Of a stretch of DNA of 64,000 bases, positions 8,206-17,467 are shown one piece after another. The notes under the pieces were generated by a model that ran no database searches, was not told the origin of the DNA, and saw only the letters and a program-made list of their open reading frames with translations. Position 1 is the stretch's first letter, and each line of letters opens with the position of its first letter. A program made the translations under genes and the position numbers. This stretch comes from Hyphomicrobiales bacterium (GTDB lineage Bacteria > Pseudomonadota > Alphaproteobacteria > Rhizobiales > Beijerinckiaceae): assembly GCA_930633495.1 (NCBI GenBank), contig CAKNFJ010000001.1:5078541-5142540 (forward strand), given 5' to 3'.

Positions 8206-8374
8206 AATCCGCTGGCTTGGCAGCGCTTTTGTCGTGCGGTGCAGTGGCCGTGCGCGGTAGTCGCGACCGAACGATTTTTGCTGGGTATCAGCCCGAGGGC
8301 GGTAATGACGAGCGGTCGCGCGGAGGAGTCGCCTAGGAGCGCGTTGCCGAGTTATCCCTTTAAGGCCATTCGCA

Positions 8375-8602
8375 TCAGCCCGACGGCCGAGCTTTGAAAT
8401 ATCGCTCCATAGCGCGTCGCGCTAGATCTGCCTCGTCCTCAGCGATTGGGATGAGGCTCACGACGATGTCGGCGAGCCGCAGCCGCTCCGAGTCAAAGTC
8501 GACATCCTCTTTCAGCGACGCTTTGATCTGATGCCAGGCCGCGTCGAGGGCGGCTTCTGCTCGCGCGATGTCGACCGGATCATTCAAAGAAGAGAAAGTC
8601 AT
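8375..8602 (-). CDS. Small hypothetical helical protein
   Basis: A 75-residue acidic, helical protein if started at the ATG at 8602; a GTG at 8650 would add 16 residues. Neither start has a convincing ribosome site. It contains AALDAAWHQIKASL and EDEADLARRAMERYFK, with no Cys, signal or membrane segment. The codon pattern looks coding and no longer competitor frame exists, but I do not recognise a family. It separates the copper block from the IS-damaged metallophosphoesterase. Confidence 0.45.
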   Translation of the reverse strand: MTFSSLNDPVDIARAEAALDAAWHQIKASLKEDVDFDSERLRLADIVVSLIPIAEDEADLARRAMERYFKARPSG

Positions 8603-8723
8603 TTCTGGGCGCGGTTCAATGTGACGGTCGGATGCAATCCCGGCAAACACGTTGAATCCTAATCAATGACCGGGTTCAAGGGGAAGGCGCCCTACGCCAC
8701 GGCTTCCCCTATGGAGAGCCGGA

Positions 8724-9329
8724 TCAGACAAGAACGACGAGGCCCTCGTCAAATGCTGTGTTGCAGAACAGCGGGCCGGCGGGATTGCAGATAATGCGAG
8801 TGCCGTTGGGCCTTTGAATATTGACTGAGCGATGCACATGACCGTGGATCCAAAGCGCTGCTTTGCCTCGATCGGTCAAATCCGAGAGATCTGACGCTGA
8901 GTTGCCAGCAGCCCAGGTCCCACGGTCGGGCTCGGCTATGCAGACTGGGTGAGGGGCGTGGTGGGTGACAACGACCATGGGCAGCGAGCCTGGCTGAGAT
9001 AGAAGCTCTCCGAGCCTGGAACGAGACCGCGCATGCAGCCGGCGGGCATCACCGACTGTAATGAGATGACTGCCGCCGGCGTGCTGGACGTCCACCTGTT
9101 CGCCCGTTTCGGCGCGGCAGCTAGGATCGCCCGCAAGGGTGTAATCGGACCAGAGGGTGGCGCCGACGAAACGACATCCTGCAATGTCAGCCGAGCTTTC
9201 TTCGAGAAGAGAGATTCCTGACTGGGCGGCAAGCAATTTCGCCGGGGCGAGATTCTCGTTGATCTCGCCATTCCAATGTTCGTGATTGCCCATGACGAAT
9301 ACGATCGGTTTCGATCCGGCCAACGCCCG
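8724..9329 (-). pseudogene. Metallophosphoesterase, 5' end removed at an IS3-family element
   Basis: Reading on the minus strand, coding begins abruptly at the IS edge (9329). It includes the C-terminal calcineurin-like motifs: VFVMGNHEHWNGE (GNHE), MVVVTHHAPHP and ALWIHGHVHRS (GHxH). The N-terminal DxH and GDxxD metal ligands that every active member needs are missing, so the remnant should be inactive. The frame continues into the IS by chance. The sequence on the other side of the IS is not the missing half but a different gene, so the IS marks a deletion rather than a simple insertion. Confidence 0.8.
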
Positions 9330-9390
9330 TGACCTGAGCCCCTGAACTTCCTCCATGAATGGGTAGAGTCTGTCGCGAAGGAGACGACGG

Positions 9391-9657
9391 ATGAAGCCCT
9401 CACGTTTTTCGGAAGAGCAGATCATCGGGATGCTGAAGGAGCAGGATGCGGGTTCGAAGACCGCCGATATCTGCCGGAAGTACGGGATCTCGGCCGCCAC
9501 GTTCTACAAGTTCAAGGGCAAGTATGGTGGGATGGACGTGTCTGACGCCCGCCGGCTGAAGGCCCTCGAGGACGAGAATGCCCGGCTCAAGAAGCTGCTC
9601 GCGGAACAGATGCTCGACAACGCGATCCTGAAGGAAGTCGCCTCAAAAAAATGGTGA
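9391..9657 (+). CDS. IS3-family transposase OrfA (HTH subunit)
   Basis: OrfA has 88 residues. The N-terminal helix-turn-helix reads [16 protein letters not shown] and then [20 protein letters not shown]; it is followed by a leucine-zipper-like helix ([20 protein letters not shown]). This is the usual DNA-binding and multimerising OrfA of the IS407 branch. Its last codons contain a run of seven A (9645-9651) and its stop overlaps the orfB start, so ribosomes could shift into orfB to make OrfAB. Confidence 0.9.
   Translation: MKPSRFSEEQIIGMLKEQDAGSKTADICRKYGISAATFYKFKGKYGGMDVSDARRLKALEDENARLKKLLAEQMLDNAILKEVASKKW
9645..9651 (+). other. Slippery heptamer for programmed -1 frameshift
   Basis: Seven consecutive A lie at the 3' end of orfA, phased as A AAA AAA in the orfA frame. 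orfB is in the -1 frame relative to orfA. Such heptamers produce the OrfAB transposase in many IS3-family elements. That it works here is inferred. Confidence 0.7.
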
Positions 9658-10490
9658 CGCCTGACGCGAAGCGCAAAGCTGTGGCTCATGCCTGTGACGC
9701 GCATGGGGTGAGCCAGCGTCGGGCGTGCAAGGCCCTGAATGTCGATCGCACGAGCGTGCGCTACCGGAGCATCCGCCCCGATGACGACGCGTTGCGTGAA
9801 GCCATGAAGACCGTGGCCGCCCAGCGGCGACGGTTTGGCTACAGAAGGATCCACGTCATGCTGGAACGGCAGGGCATCACCATGAACCAGAAGAAGCTCC
9901 GCCGGCTCTATCGGGAGGAGAAGCTTCAGGTTCGCCGGCGTGGTGGCCGCAAACGCGCCTTGGGCACACGGCGCCCGATGCTGGTGCCGGATCGAGCCAA
10001 TATCCGCTGGAGCCTCGACTTTGTGTCCGATGCCCTCACAGACGGCCGCCGCTTCCGCGTCCTGGCGGTCGTGGATGACTACACCCGCGAATGCCTTGCC
10101 CTCGTCGCGGATACCTCGCTCTCCGGGATCCGGGTGGTGCGAGAGCTGGACGCGATCATCGCCAGGCGCGGCCGGCCATCGGCGATCGTATCTGACAACG
10201 GCACCGAGCTCACATCGATGGCCATCCTGCGCTGGTGTCAGCAAACCGGTATCGAGTGGCATTACATCGCGCCGGGAAAGCCGATGCAGAACGGCTTCAT
10301 TGAATCCTTCAACGGGCGCTTCCGCGATGAATGCCTGAACGAAACGCTCTTCACGACACTCGTGGAGGCCCGCGCAGCAATCCGATCATGGAAGGAGGAC
10401 TACAACCAGCACCGCCCCCACTCGGCCCTCGGCAACAGAACACCCGCCGAATTCGCCGCACAAATCCATCTGGAAACCAGGGCCGCATAG
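9651..10490 (+). CDS. IS3-family transposase OrfB (DDE catalytic subunit)
   Basis: OrfB has 279 residues, full length. An N-terminal HTH_21-like part ([17 protein letters not shown]) is followed by the rve integrase core with the DDE acids: [25 protein letters not shown], and the Glu in [18 protein letters not shown]. It ends with NRTPAEFA as in IS407-group proteins. It catalyses IS excision and insertion, probably as the OrfAB fusion. No truncation or internal stop is visible, so the element may still be mobile. Confidence 0.92.
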   Translation: MVTPDAKRKAVAHACDAHGVSQRRACKALNVDRTSVRYRSIRPDDDALREAMKTVAAQRRRFGYRRIHVMLERQGITMNQKKLRRLYREEKLQVRRRGGRKRALGTRRPMLVPDRANIRWSLDFVSDALTDGRRFRVLAVVDDYTRECLALVADTSLSGIRVVRELDAIIARRGRPSAIVSDNGTELTSMAILRWCQQTGIEWHYIAPGKPMQNGFIESFNGRFRDECLNETLFTTLVEARAAIRSWKEDYNQHRPHSALGNRTPAEFAAQIHLETRAA

Positions 10491-10545
10491 GCCCTAAATC
10501 AACCCTAGGACTCTCCCCATAACCGGAGGAAAGTCGGGGCTCAGG

Positions 10546-10671
10546 TCAGAGGTAAGCGCGCTCCGCGAGGTACAAGAGCTTCGCGAGCTTCAGCGCATCG
10601 ATGGTACCGCCTTCGCGAATGGCGAAGTATGCGGTCACATGCGCGGCCTTTCTGGGTTTAATTGCGTTCAT
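10546..10671 (-). pseudogene. Panacea/SocA-type antitoxin domain, N-terminal 41 codons
   Basis: The ATG at 10671 opens 41 codons that run exactly to the IS edge (10549) and then hit a TGA inside the IS. The residues include AHVTAYFAIREGG and IDALKLAKLLYLAERAYL, close to the start of the Panacea (DUF4065, SocA/GepA-like) domain, whose LxKLLYLAxR helix is the family hallmark. Panacea proteins are antitoxins or protease adaptors that pair with diverse toxins. No toxin partner is evident; the rest of the gene and anything downstream was removed at the IS. AGAAGG precedes the start. Confidence 0.65.
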
Positions 10672-10909
10672 TGTTGCCTTCTCAATCAGGTGGGTTTCAA
10701 CGCCCGATTGCTTGCACTAATTGTTTGACAGCATCATAGCCAGATTGCTTCTACGTCGCCTACGAGTTTAAAAGTCGCAAAGCGGCAGTCTCGGGGAGTG
10801 GAATAGTCTGCTTCAATGGGGTTAATCTGGAACCCTGCTCACAATTAATCTTTCCGAATGTTATAGTGGCTGTTCACCCGATGCCTTGCAACCTTCCTGG
10901 CTCACGCTG

Positions 10910-11605
10910 TCATCGCACGCGCGGCAGAACAGCAATTGTCGTCGTTCTCGCGTGAGGCGAATAAGTGCGCTTAACTCCCCTGCTTTCGCCCTCGGTCGGG
11001 AAGTGAGTTTGAGAGAATGAGCACCAGTGCATGAACAAGCGCTGCAGCCATGTAACGACGAGGCGATCATTCCGTCCACTGATTGAACCGAGAGCATCGA
11101 CAGCCTCGTTGTAAGCGACAGCGTCGAGAGCACGGAGTGTCGCGGGCTCGTCCGCATAGATCCTGACCATCTCAGCCTCAAGCTCGGCAAGCTGCTCGTC
11201 GTTCTCTGGTCTTCTTTCTTCGATCCTCGCGATCACCTCATAGAAGCGTCGCTGCAGAAATTCGTGCGTTCTTGCTCGACCAGACCAATCGTAAACGAGC
11301 TGCAGCGCGCCGATTACAGCGACGACAAAGCCGATTGTGACTGCGGTCGAGCCTGCTTCCATTGTTGGAAACTGCTTGGAAAAAATATTCCTGCCCAAGT
11401 CCGCGGCGGCCGTAGTGCCGAGGACGACGACAAGAAAGTTGGCGCTCTTGGACCAAGTATCGAGGCGTCGTTGGCGAGCCTTATGGTAGTGCGCATTTCG
11501 AAGAGCATCGAACCTGAGATTCCAGCCGCGGTACGAGATTCCGGATTTGTAATTCAGTTGGTCGGCACGGATTGAGGACTCAACTACCGGTTCAGTATCA
11601 TTCAT
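10910..11605 (-). CDS. Two-TM SLATT-like protein (possible conflict-system effector)
   Basis: A 231-residue protein with a basic, aromatic N-terminal helix (YRGWNLRFDALRNAHYHKAR), two adjacent membrane helices (about residues 53-75 and 87-107), then a soluble helical region (RTHEFLQRRFYEVIARIEE, ELEAEMVRIYADEP). This two-TM plus amphipathic-helix layout resembles SLATT proteins, which comparative genomics treats as pore-forming effectors of nucleotide-signalling defence systems. No nucleotidyltransferase or SLOG gene is nearby. Its start overlaps the preceding gene (ATGA at 11605), so they are coupled. The family call is tentative. Confidence 0.45.
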   Translation of the reverse strand: MNDTEPVVESSIRADQLNYKSGISYRGWNLRFDALRNAHYHKARQRRLDTWSKSANFLVVVLGTTAAADLGRNIFSKQFPTMEAGSTAVTIGFVVAVIGALQLVYDWSGRARTHEFLQRRFYEVIARIEERRPENDEQLAELEAEMVRIYADEPATLRALDAVAYNEAVDALGSISGRNDRLVVTWLQRLFMHWCSFSQTHFPTEGESRGVKRTYSPHARTTTIAVLPRVR

Positions 11606-12024
11606 CAGCTATCTTTCGATCTGCCGCGAGGAGGCTGCGGGCGTGGCGGCGGCCGCGGTCCCGGGCCTCGGGTAGAAAATGTTGCGTGGGGTTCTGAGGG
11701 CGCATCGCCCAAGCCGTTCGTCAGAGCACGATCTTGGGAACGGCGTAGATGTGCTCCCTTTGCAATTCCCAACGAGACTTCTGTCTCGTGTATGCGACGC
11801 GTGAGGTGCTGGACTTGTCGACGGCGCTTGTTTGGATCCGTATTCGGCTCTGCTCGGATATCCCTCAAGCGATCGCGGAGTCGGCTCAGTTCGCGCTTCA
11901 GCTCGACTTCTTCAGTCTGACTTAATTTGCGGGGCTGCGAAGCTGTTTGCTTGTCGGGATTGCGCGCCGATACCTCTCGAGGAGGCACCCAGTTCTGTCC
12001 TGGAATGACAGGCTTTCGAGCCAC
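11605..12024 (-). CDS. Charged helical protein coupled to the SLATT-like gene
   Basis: A 139-residue basic protein without membrane segments. Residues 32-82 form a probable coiled coil (LSQTEEVELKRELSRLRDRL, then QVQHLTRRIHETEVSLGIAK). The C-terminus is Pro/Arg-rich and disordered. It resembles nothing I can name. It starts the minus-strand unit and shares ATGA with the SLATT-like gene, implying stoichiometric co-production: perhaps a sensor, scaffold or immunity partner. Base composition of 10.6-12.2 kb is less GC-biased than the core genes around it, consistent with acquired DNA. Confidence 0.5.
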   Translation of the reverse strand: MARKPVIPGQNWVPPREVSARNPDKQTASQPRKLSQTEEVELKRELSRLRDRLRDIRAEPNTDPNKRRRQVQHLTRRIHETEVSLGIAKGAHLRRSQDRALTNGLGDAPSEPHATFSTRGPGPRPPPRPQPPRGRSKDS

Positions 12025-12170
12025 AATTGATCATCCCTAACGTGCGTCCTGGATGATCAAATCAACGGGGATCGCATGCCATCAATTTCAATGGCGCTCT
12101 GATCAGAGTCGGGCATCCCATCAATCCGCCCGCCGCACACCGGACAATGATCCGACGGAACCCAATAATG

Positions 12171-12196
12171 AAAGGCGCCCGACATTGTCGGGCGCC
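12171..12196 (-). terminator. nrdJ: Rho-independent terminator after nrdJ
   Basis: On the minus strand GGCGCCCGAC-AAT-GTCGGGCGCC is a perfect 10-bp stem with a 3-nt loop, followed by TTTCATTATT. It sits 77 bp past the nrdJ stop. Confidence 0.8.
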
Positions 12197-12272
12197 CATT
12201 CGAATTGCGGAACTCAACCTGCAATCGCGGAAACACTATGCCTCGATTTTCAAGTCCTGCATGCGTGCGATC

Positions 12273-15200
12273 TTACGAGCAGCCCGTCGTGCTCCCGCAG
12301 GTGTTGCATTTCAGGCAGGTTCCGTTGCGGACCAGCGTGAAGTTTCCGCACTCGCCGCAGCTGTCGCCGACATAGCCCTTCATGATCGCCTCGGCCCGGC
12401 GCTCGGACTGGGTCGGCTGAGCGGCCGGGGCCGAGAAGCCGAGCTTGGCCATCTCGACCTCGCCATAGGCCTCCGGCTCTTCCTTCAGCGCGGTCGCGCC
12501 GGCGGTGGCGAGGCCGGTCGCGGAGGCGACCGAACGGGCGACCGCATCGTTCGCCGCGCCGCCTCCCTGGATGGCGAGCAGGTTGATCGGCTTGCCGCGG
12601 CGGAAGCCGGTGGAGGCGAGGGGAGTCGTCACCACCGGAGCCGCATCCGGCGCCTTGTCCTGACCGACGCCGCCGCCGATCACGTCATGGCCGATCTCGC
12701 TCGGATCGACATGGGCGAGGTCGTTGCGGCCGAGATAGGAGATCGCCAACTCGCGGAAGACGTAGTCGAGGATCGAGGTCGCGTTCTTGATCGACTGGTT
12801 GCCGGCGACGAAGCCCGAGGGCTCGAAGCGGGTGAAGGTGAAGGCCTCGACATACTCCTCCAGCGGCACGCCGTATTGCAGGCCGAGCGAGACCGCGATG
12901 GCGAAGTTGTTCATCATCGCCCGGAAGGCCGCGCCCTCCTTGTGCATGTCGATGAAGATCTCGCCGAGGCGCCCGTCCGAATATTCGCCAGTATGGACAT
13001 AGACCTTGTGGCCGCCGACGGTGGCCTTCTGGATATAGCCGGTGCGGCGATCCGGCATCTTCTCGCGCTCGCGCTTGCGCTCGATGCGCTCGACGATGCG
13101 CTCGACGATCTTCTCCGAGATCTGGGTGGCACGCGCGGCCATCGGCTGGGCGACCAGCGTCTCGACCGCGTCATCCGCCTCGTCGTCCTCATCCGAGATC
13201 AGCGCCGAGTTCAGCGGCTGCGAGAGCTTGGAGCCGTCGCGGTAGAGGGCGTTCGCCTTCAGTGCCAGCTTCCACGAGAGCATATAGGCGCTCTTGCAGT
13301 CCTCGACCGTCGCCTCGTTCGGCATGTTGATGGTCTTGGAGATCGCGCCCGAGATGAAGGGCTGGGCCGCCGCCATCATGCGGATATGGCTCTCGACCGA
13401 GAGATAGCGCTTGCCGATGCGGCCGCAGGGGTTGGCGCAATCGAAGACGTTGTAGTGCTCGGTCTTGAGATGCGGTGCGCCTTCCAGGGTCATCGCGCCG
13501 CAGACATGGACGTTGGCGGCCTCGATCTCGGCCTTGCTGAAGCCGAGGAAGGGCAGGAGCTCGAACGACATGTCGTTCAGCTTCTCGGCCGGGACCTTGA
13601 GCGTGCCGGTGAGGAAATCCTCGCCCAGCGTCCACTTGTTGAAGACGAACTTGATGTCGAAGGCGCTCTTCAGCCCCTTCTCGACCGCCTCGATCTTCTC
13701 GTCGGTGAAGCCCTTGGCACGAAGCGTCGAGGGGTTGACGCCCGGCGCCTGCTTCATCGAGCCGTGGCCGACGGCATAGGCCTCGATCTCGGCGATATCG
13801 GCCTCGCGGTAGCCGAGCGCACGCAGCGCATCCGGCACGGCACGGTTGATGATCTTGAAGTAGCCGCCGCCGGCGAGCTTCTTGAACTTCACCAGCGCGA
13901 AATCAGGCTCGATGCCGGTGGTGTCGCAATCCATGACGAGGCCGATCGTGCCGGTCGGCGCGATCACGGTCGCCTGGGCATTGCGATAGCCGTAGCGCTT
14001 GCCCTGCTCCAGCGCCTCGTCCCAGACAGCGCGCGAACGCTCCGCCATGGTGACGGCCGAGCCGCCGAGGCGGACCAGCGTCGCATGGTCGAGCGGGACC
14101 GGGGTGACGCTCAGGCCCTCATAGCCGTCGGCGAGGCCATGGGCCGCGGTGCGGTGGTTGCGGATGACGCGCAGCATGTGGCTGGCGTTCTTCTTGTAGC
14201 CGGGGAAGGGGCCGAGCTCGCCTGCCATCTCGGCCGAGGTGGCATAGGCGACGCCGGTCATGATCGCGGTGAGCGCGCCGGCGAGCGCACGGCCCTCGTC
14301 GGAATCGTAGCCGAGGCCCATGGTCATCAGCAGGCCGCCGATATTGGCATAGCCGAGGCCGAGCGTGCGGTACTCGTAGGAGAGTTCGGCGATCTCGCGG
14401 CTCGGGAACTGCGCCATCGTCACCGAGATTTCGAGCACGACGGTCCAGAGCCGGCAGAGATGCTCATAGGCCGCGACGTCGAAGCTCTTGGTCTGCGTGT
14501 CGTAGAACTGCAGCAGGTTGGCCGAGGCCAGGTTGCAGGCGGTATCGTCGAGGAACATGTACTCGGAGCACGGGTTGGACGCCCGGATCCGGCCGGAAGC
14601 CGGGCAGGTGTGCCAGTCGTTCATCGTCGAGTTGAAGTGCAGGCCGGGATCGGCCGAGGCCCAGGCGGCGTAGCCGATCTTCTCCCAGAGGTCGCGGGCC
14701 TTCAGCGTCTTGAGGACCTTGCCGGTGGTGCGGCCGGTCAGGTTCCAGTCGCTATCCGTTTCCACCGCGCGCAAAAAGTCGTCGGTCAGCGAGACCGAGT
14801 TGTTCGAGTTCTGGCCGGAAACGGTGAGATAGGCGTCGGAATCCCAGTCGGTGTCGTAGGTGTCGAAGGAGATGTCCTTGTAGCCCTGCCTGGCGAACTG
14901 GATGACGCGCTTGATGTAGTTGTCCGGAACCAGCGCCTTGCGGGCGAGCTTGATCTCGCGCTTGAGCGCCGGGTTCTTCTCGGGATCGAAGCAGCTATCG
15001 CCTTCGCCCTCGCAGTTCACGCAGGCCTTGAGCACGGCCTTCATGTGCTTCTTGACGGTCTTGGAGCCGGTGACGAGAGCCGCGACCTTCTGCTCCTCCT
15101 TCACCTTCCAGTCGATATAGGCCTCGATATCCGGATGGTCGGCGTCGACCACGACCATCTTGGCGGCGCGGCGGGTGGTGCCGCCCGACTTGATGGCGCC

Positions 15201-15995
15201 GGCGGCGCGGTCGCCGATCTTGAGGAAGGACATCAGGCCGGAGGACTTGCCGCCGCCGGCGAGCTTCTCGCCTTCGCCCCGCAGCATCGAGAAGTTCGAG
15301 CCGGTGCCGGAGCCGTACTTGAACAGGCGGGCTTCACGGACCCAGAGGTCCATGATGCCGCCCTCGTTGACGAGGTCGTCCTGCACGCCCTGGATGAAGC
15401 AGGCATGCGGCTGCGGGTGTTCGTAGCTCGACTTCGACTTCACCAGCTTGCCGGTCTTGAAGTCGACGTAGAAATGGCCCTGGCTGGGACCGTCGATGCC
15501 ATAGGCCCAATGCAGGCCGGTATTGAACCATTGCGGCGAGTTCGGCGCGACGCGCTGGGTGGCGAGCATGAAGCGCAGCTCGTCATGGAAGGCGGCGGCG
15601 TCCTCTTCCGAGGAGAAATAGCCGCCCTTCCAGCCCCAATAGGTCCAGCAACCGGCGAGGCGGTCGAAGACCTGCTTGGACGAGATCTCGGAGCCGTAGC
15701 GCTCGCCCTCGGGCAATTCGGCGAGAGCGGCCTCGTCGGCGACCGAGCGCCAGAGGAAGGAGGGAACGTCGTTCTCCTCGAACTTCTTCAAGCGCGCCGG
15801 CACGCCGGCCTTGCGGAAATATTTCTGCGCGAGCACGTCGCTCGCGACCTGCGACCAGGTCTCGGGAACCTCGATGCCTTCAAGCCGGAAGACGACCGAG
15901 CCGTCCGGGTTCTTGATCTCGCTGACGGCCGATCGGAACGGGATCGCGGCATAGGGCGACTGTCCGGCGGAGGTGTAGCGGCGCTCGATGCGCAT
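12273..15995 (-). CDS. nrdJ: Vitamin B12-dependent (class II) ribonucleotide reductase
   Basis: The 1240-residue length and the start [15 protein letters not shown] are typical of alphaproteobacterial NrdJ. It reduces ribonucleotides to deoxyribonucleotides with adenosylcobalamin as radical source, so it needs no oxygen. Visible are the substrate-site segment [19 protein letters not shown], the [13 protein letters not shown] and [20 protein letters not shown] regions, and a C-terminal CxxC...CxxC zinc-ribbon tail ([22 protein letters not shown]). AAGGGA precedes the ATG. A good sigma70-like promoter lies at 16265-16293 and a terminator at 12171-12196, so it is probably monocistronic. A 1299-codon open frame on the opposite strand is a composition artefact. 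Confidence 0.95.
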   Translation of the reverse strand: MRIERRYTSAGQSPYAAIPFRSAVSEIKNPDGSVVFRLEGIEVPETWSQVASDVLAQKYFRKAGVPARLKKFEENDVPSFLWRSVADEAALAELPEGERYGSEISSKQVFDRLAGCWTYWGWKGGYFSSEEDAAAFHDELRFMLATQRVAPNSPQWFNTGLHWAYGIDGPSQGHFYVDFKTGKLVKSKSSYEHPQPHACFIQGVQDDLVNEGGIMDLWVREARLFKYGSGTGSNFSMLRGEGEKLAGGGKSSGLMSFLKIGDRAAGAIKSGGTTRRAAKMVVVDADHPDIEAYIDWKVKEEQKVAALVTGSKTVKKHMKAVLKACVNCEGEGDSCFDPEKNPALKREIKLARKALVPDNYIKRVIQFARQGYKDISFDTYDTDWDSDAYLTVSGQNSNNSVSLTDDFLRAVETDSDWNLTGRTTGKVLKTLKARDLWEKIGYAAWASADPGLHFNSTMNDWHTCPASGRIRASNPCSEYMFLDDTACNLASANLLQFYDTQTKSFDVAAYEHLCRLWTVVLEISVTMAQFPSREIAELSYEYRTLGLGYANIGGLLMTMGLGYDSDEGRALAGALTAIMTGVAYATSAEMAGELGPFPGYKKNASHMLRVIRNHRTAAHGLADGYEGLSVTPVPLDHATLVRLGGSAVTMAERSRAVWDEALEQGKRYGYRNAQATVIAPTGTIGLVMDCDTTGIEPDFALVKFKKLAGGGYFKIINRAVPDALRALGYREADIAEIEAYAVGHGSMKQAPGVNPSTLRAKGFTDEKIEAVEKGLKSAFDIKFVFNKWTLGEDFLTGTLKVPAEKLNDMSFELLPFLGFSKAEIEAANVHVCGAMTLEGAPHLKTEHYNVFDCANPCGRIGKRYLSVESHIRMMAAAQPFISGAISKTINMPNEATVEDCKSAYMLSWKLALKANALYRDGSKLSQPLNSALISDEDDEADDAVETLVAQPMAARATQISEKIVERIVERIERKREREKMPDRRTGYIQKATVGGHKVYVHTGEYSDGRLGEIFIDMHKEGAAFRAMMNNFAIAVSLGLQYGVPLEEYVEAFTFTRFEPSGFVAGNQSIKNATSILDYVFRELAISYLGRNDLAHVDPSEIGHDVIGGGVGQDKAPDAAPVVTTPLASTGFRRGKPINLLAIQGGGAANDAVARSVASATGLATAGATALKEEPEAYGEVEMAKLGFSAPAAQPTQSERRAEAIMKGYVGDSCGECGNFTLVRNGTCLKCNTCGSTTGCS

Positions 15996-16866
15996 GATCT
16001 TCGTCCCTTGATCTGCCGCGGGCAGATGCCCCGCGCGGCCGGTTGATCACCGGCTCCTGATGTCAGTCCAAACTCGGTTCGATGCCCTGTGGGTCCTGAC
16101 GGTGTAGCCCCGCCAATGGTCCCGGACGCGCCCAAAATGCCCGCGCAGATCCATTCGCTTCCGCTGTTGATGGCGGATGCGGCGGCAGGCCCGGAACACA
16201 CTGGAAAACTAGGGTTTCGCAGTCATCCAGAGGGGGTGCCGCCGGCCGTCATGCGATGGTCAAAATCTAGTCCCGCGCGGCGGGCTACGTCAAGGAATAG
16301 TGTTCGCCAAACCCTGTGGGCACGACATCTGGTAGGTATGTGTGGGTTATGGGGATAAGTTTCAAGGCCTCGGCTAAGCCTTGGAAATGGCGGGAAGAAT
16401 CACCGCGGCGCGGCAAGATTGCCACAGCGCCGCGCGAAGCGCAGTCATTAAAATCCCCACTATTCACGGTAAAGAATGTGTGAATCCCGGTGCAGGCCGG
16501 GCGCTTGCAGACCGCGCTTGCAGGCACCGCTCCAAGTGCTTGAAGTCGATGCGCTTCGGGGCCTGATTGTGGCGAGGCCGGAGCCGAATCACGGCAAAAT
16601 GCGGGCGAGGGACGTCGCGGGAATCAGCGTTGCGCTCCGGGAGCCGTCAGGTCTCCAGCGGAGAAACGAGAGCATACTCCGCCGGCCTCCTTCGCTGGAC
16701 GCCGGTGCCGAGCTTCTGTCGCGCGCGGCGGCTGGCTGCGCGACGGTCGGCAGCGGCGTTCGGGCTGGACAGGGCGGGGTCCTGCCGCCATAAGTCGGGC
16801 GAAGACGCGCCCGCATCTCTGCGCGGCGGCGCGAGCGCATGGATGAAGGCGAAGGAAGGCTGGGCG
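15996..16866. other. 871-bp divergent intergenic region, nrdJ / NDUFA12
   Basis: No convincing gene is seen in this gap. It holds the proposed nrdJ promoter (16265-16293), a short dyad near the nrdJ start (GCCGGT-TGATC-ACCGGC, about 16038-16054), and GC-rich inverted repeats near 16364-16436 (for example AAGGC...GCCTT). I looked for a cobalamin riboswitch upstream of nrdJ and found only a weak B12-box-like match, so none is called. Confidence 0.5.
16265..16293 (-). promoter_or_regulatory. nrdJ: Candidate sigma70 promoter for nrdJ
   Basis: On the minus strand TTGACG (16293-16288), a 17-bp spacer, and CTAGAT (16270-16265) fit a housekeeping promoter about 270 bp upstream of the nrdJ start, leaving a long 5' UTR. 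The preceding AACACTATTCCTTG loosely resembles an NrdR box, but the match is weak. Confidence 0.5.
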
Positions 16867-17277
16867 ATGAAGGACTGGCTGCTGCAGATCTTCACCTGGT
16901 GGAACGGCCAGACGATCGGCACGCGCTTCTATACATGGCGCTTTGGTGAAAAGGTCGGCGAGGACGAGTTCGGCAATGTCTATTACCGCACCAAGGGTGG
17001 GGTGAAGGACAAGGCGCTCGGCTTCCAGCGGCGCTGGGTGATCTATAACGGCCCGATCGAGGCATCGACCATTCCGCCGGGCTGGAACGGCTGGCTGCAC
17101 CATACCGTCGACGTCGCCCCTTCCGAGGAAAGCTACAAGCCGCGCGAGTGGCAGCAGCCGCACCAGCAGAACTGGACCGGCACGGCGCTGGCCTATCGTC
17201 CTCAGGGGTCGACGCTGGCCGAGGGCGAGCGCCCGGCCGCCACCGGCGATTACCAGGCATGGACGCCTGGGAACTGA
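16867..17277 (+). CDS. NDUFA12-family accessory subunit of NADH:ubiquinone oxidoreductase
   Basis: A start at 16867 (GGAAGG 8-9 nt upstream) gives 136 residues. The sequence KDWLLQIFTWWNGQTIGTRF, then DEFGNVYYRTK and RRWVIYNGPIEASTIPPGW, is the conserved NDUFA12/B17.2 core, including the WxxWLHH segment. The protein is a peripheral Complex I subunit found in alphaproteobacteria and mitochondria, lying at the matrix/cytoplasm arm. It is followed by a terminator and then the DUF2155 gene, a common neighbour in Hyphomicrobiales. Confidence 0.93.
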   Translation: MKDWLLQIFTWWNGQTIGTRFYTWRFGEKVGEDEFGNVYYRTKGGVKDKALGFQRRWVIYNGPIEASTIPPGWNGWLHHTVDVAPSEESYKPREWQQPHQQNWTGTALAYRPQGSTLAEGERPAATGDYQAWTPGN

Positions 17278-17299
17278 GCCGCAGGCGACGACAGCATTG

Positions 17300-17327
17300 A
17301 AGCCGCTCCTCTGGGTGCGGCTTTTTT
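17300..17327 (+). terminator. Rho-independent terminator after the NDUFA12 gene
   Basis: AAGCCGC, a 10-nt loop and GCGGCTT form a 7-bp stem followed by a T-run, 22 bp after the stop codon. Confidence 0.85.
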
Positions 17328-17467
17328 GTTTGGGCAGACCCGGGCCGGGCCGGCGCGCTTCCGCACAAAGCGGCGTTTCGGGGTCGATGCCCTTTTTCCG
17401 CTGCGTTTACCGTGTTACTGCGCGCCGTCGCGGTCTTTTCCGCGCTGTCGAAGAGATTCGCGCCAGC

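Larger units (their letters stand above)
9330..10548 (+). mobile_element. IS3-family insertion sequence (IS407-group-like), 1219 bp
   Basis: The ends are inverted repeats starting TGACCTGAGCCCC: left end at 9330, right-end complement finishing at 10548, with imperfect matching for about 30 bp. Inside are overlapping orfA and orfB in the usual IS3 arrangement, both apparently intact. Flanking bases (...CGCCCG left, GAGGTA... right) show no 3- or 4-bp target duplication. The two flanks carry parts of unrelated genes, which points to deletion or recombination at the element. Confidence 0.9.

Noticed and set aside
7425..8207. 260-codon minus-strand frame across the Csp-like and DUF305 genes
   Set aside because: Arg/Pro-rich out-of-frame reading of two well-supported genes.
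12147..16046. A 1299-codon open frame on the + strand opposite nrdJ
   Set aside because: It mirrors the nrdJ codons. High GC at third positions keeps the opposite strand free of stops, and the translation is Arg/Asp/Leu/Gly-rich without domains.
15996..16300. Cobalamin riboswitch upstream of nrdJ
   Set aside because: Only a weak B12-box-like stretch (CATCAGGAGCCGG) is found near the start; the other conserved blocks of the aptamer could not be matched.
16285..16527. 80-codon frame in the nrdJ upstream region
   Set aside because: No ribosome site or family likeness, and it overlaps the better-supported promoter.
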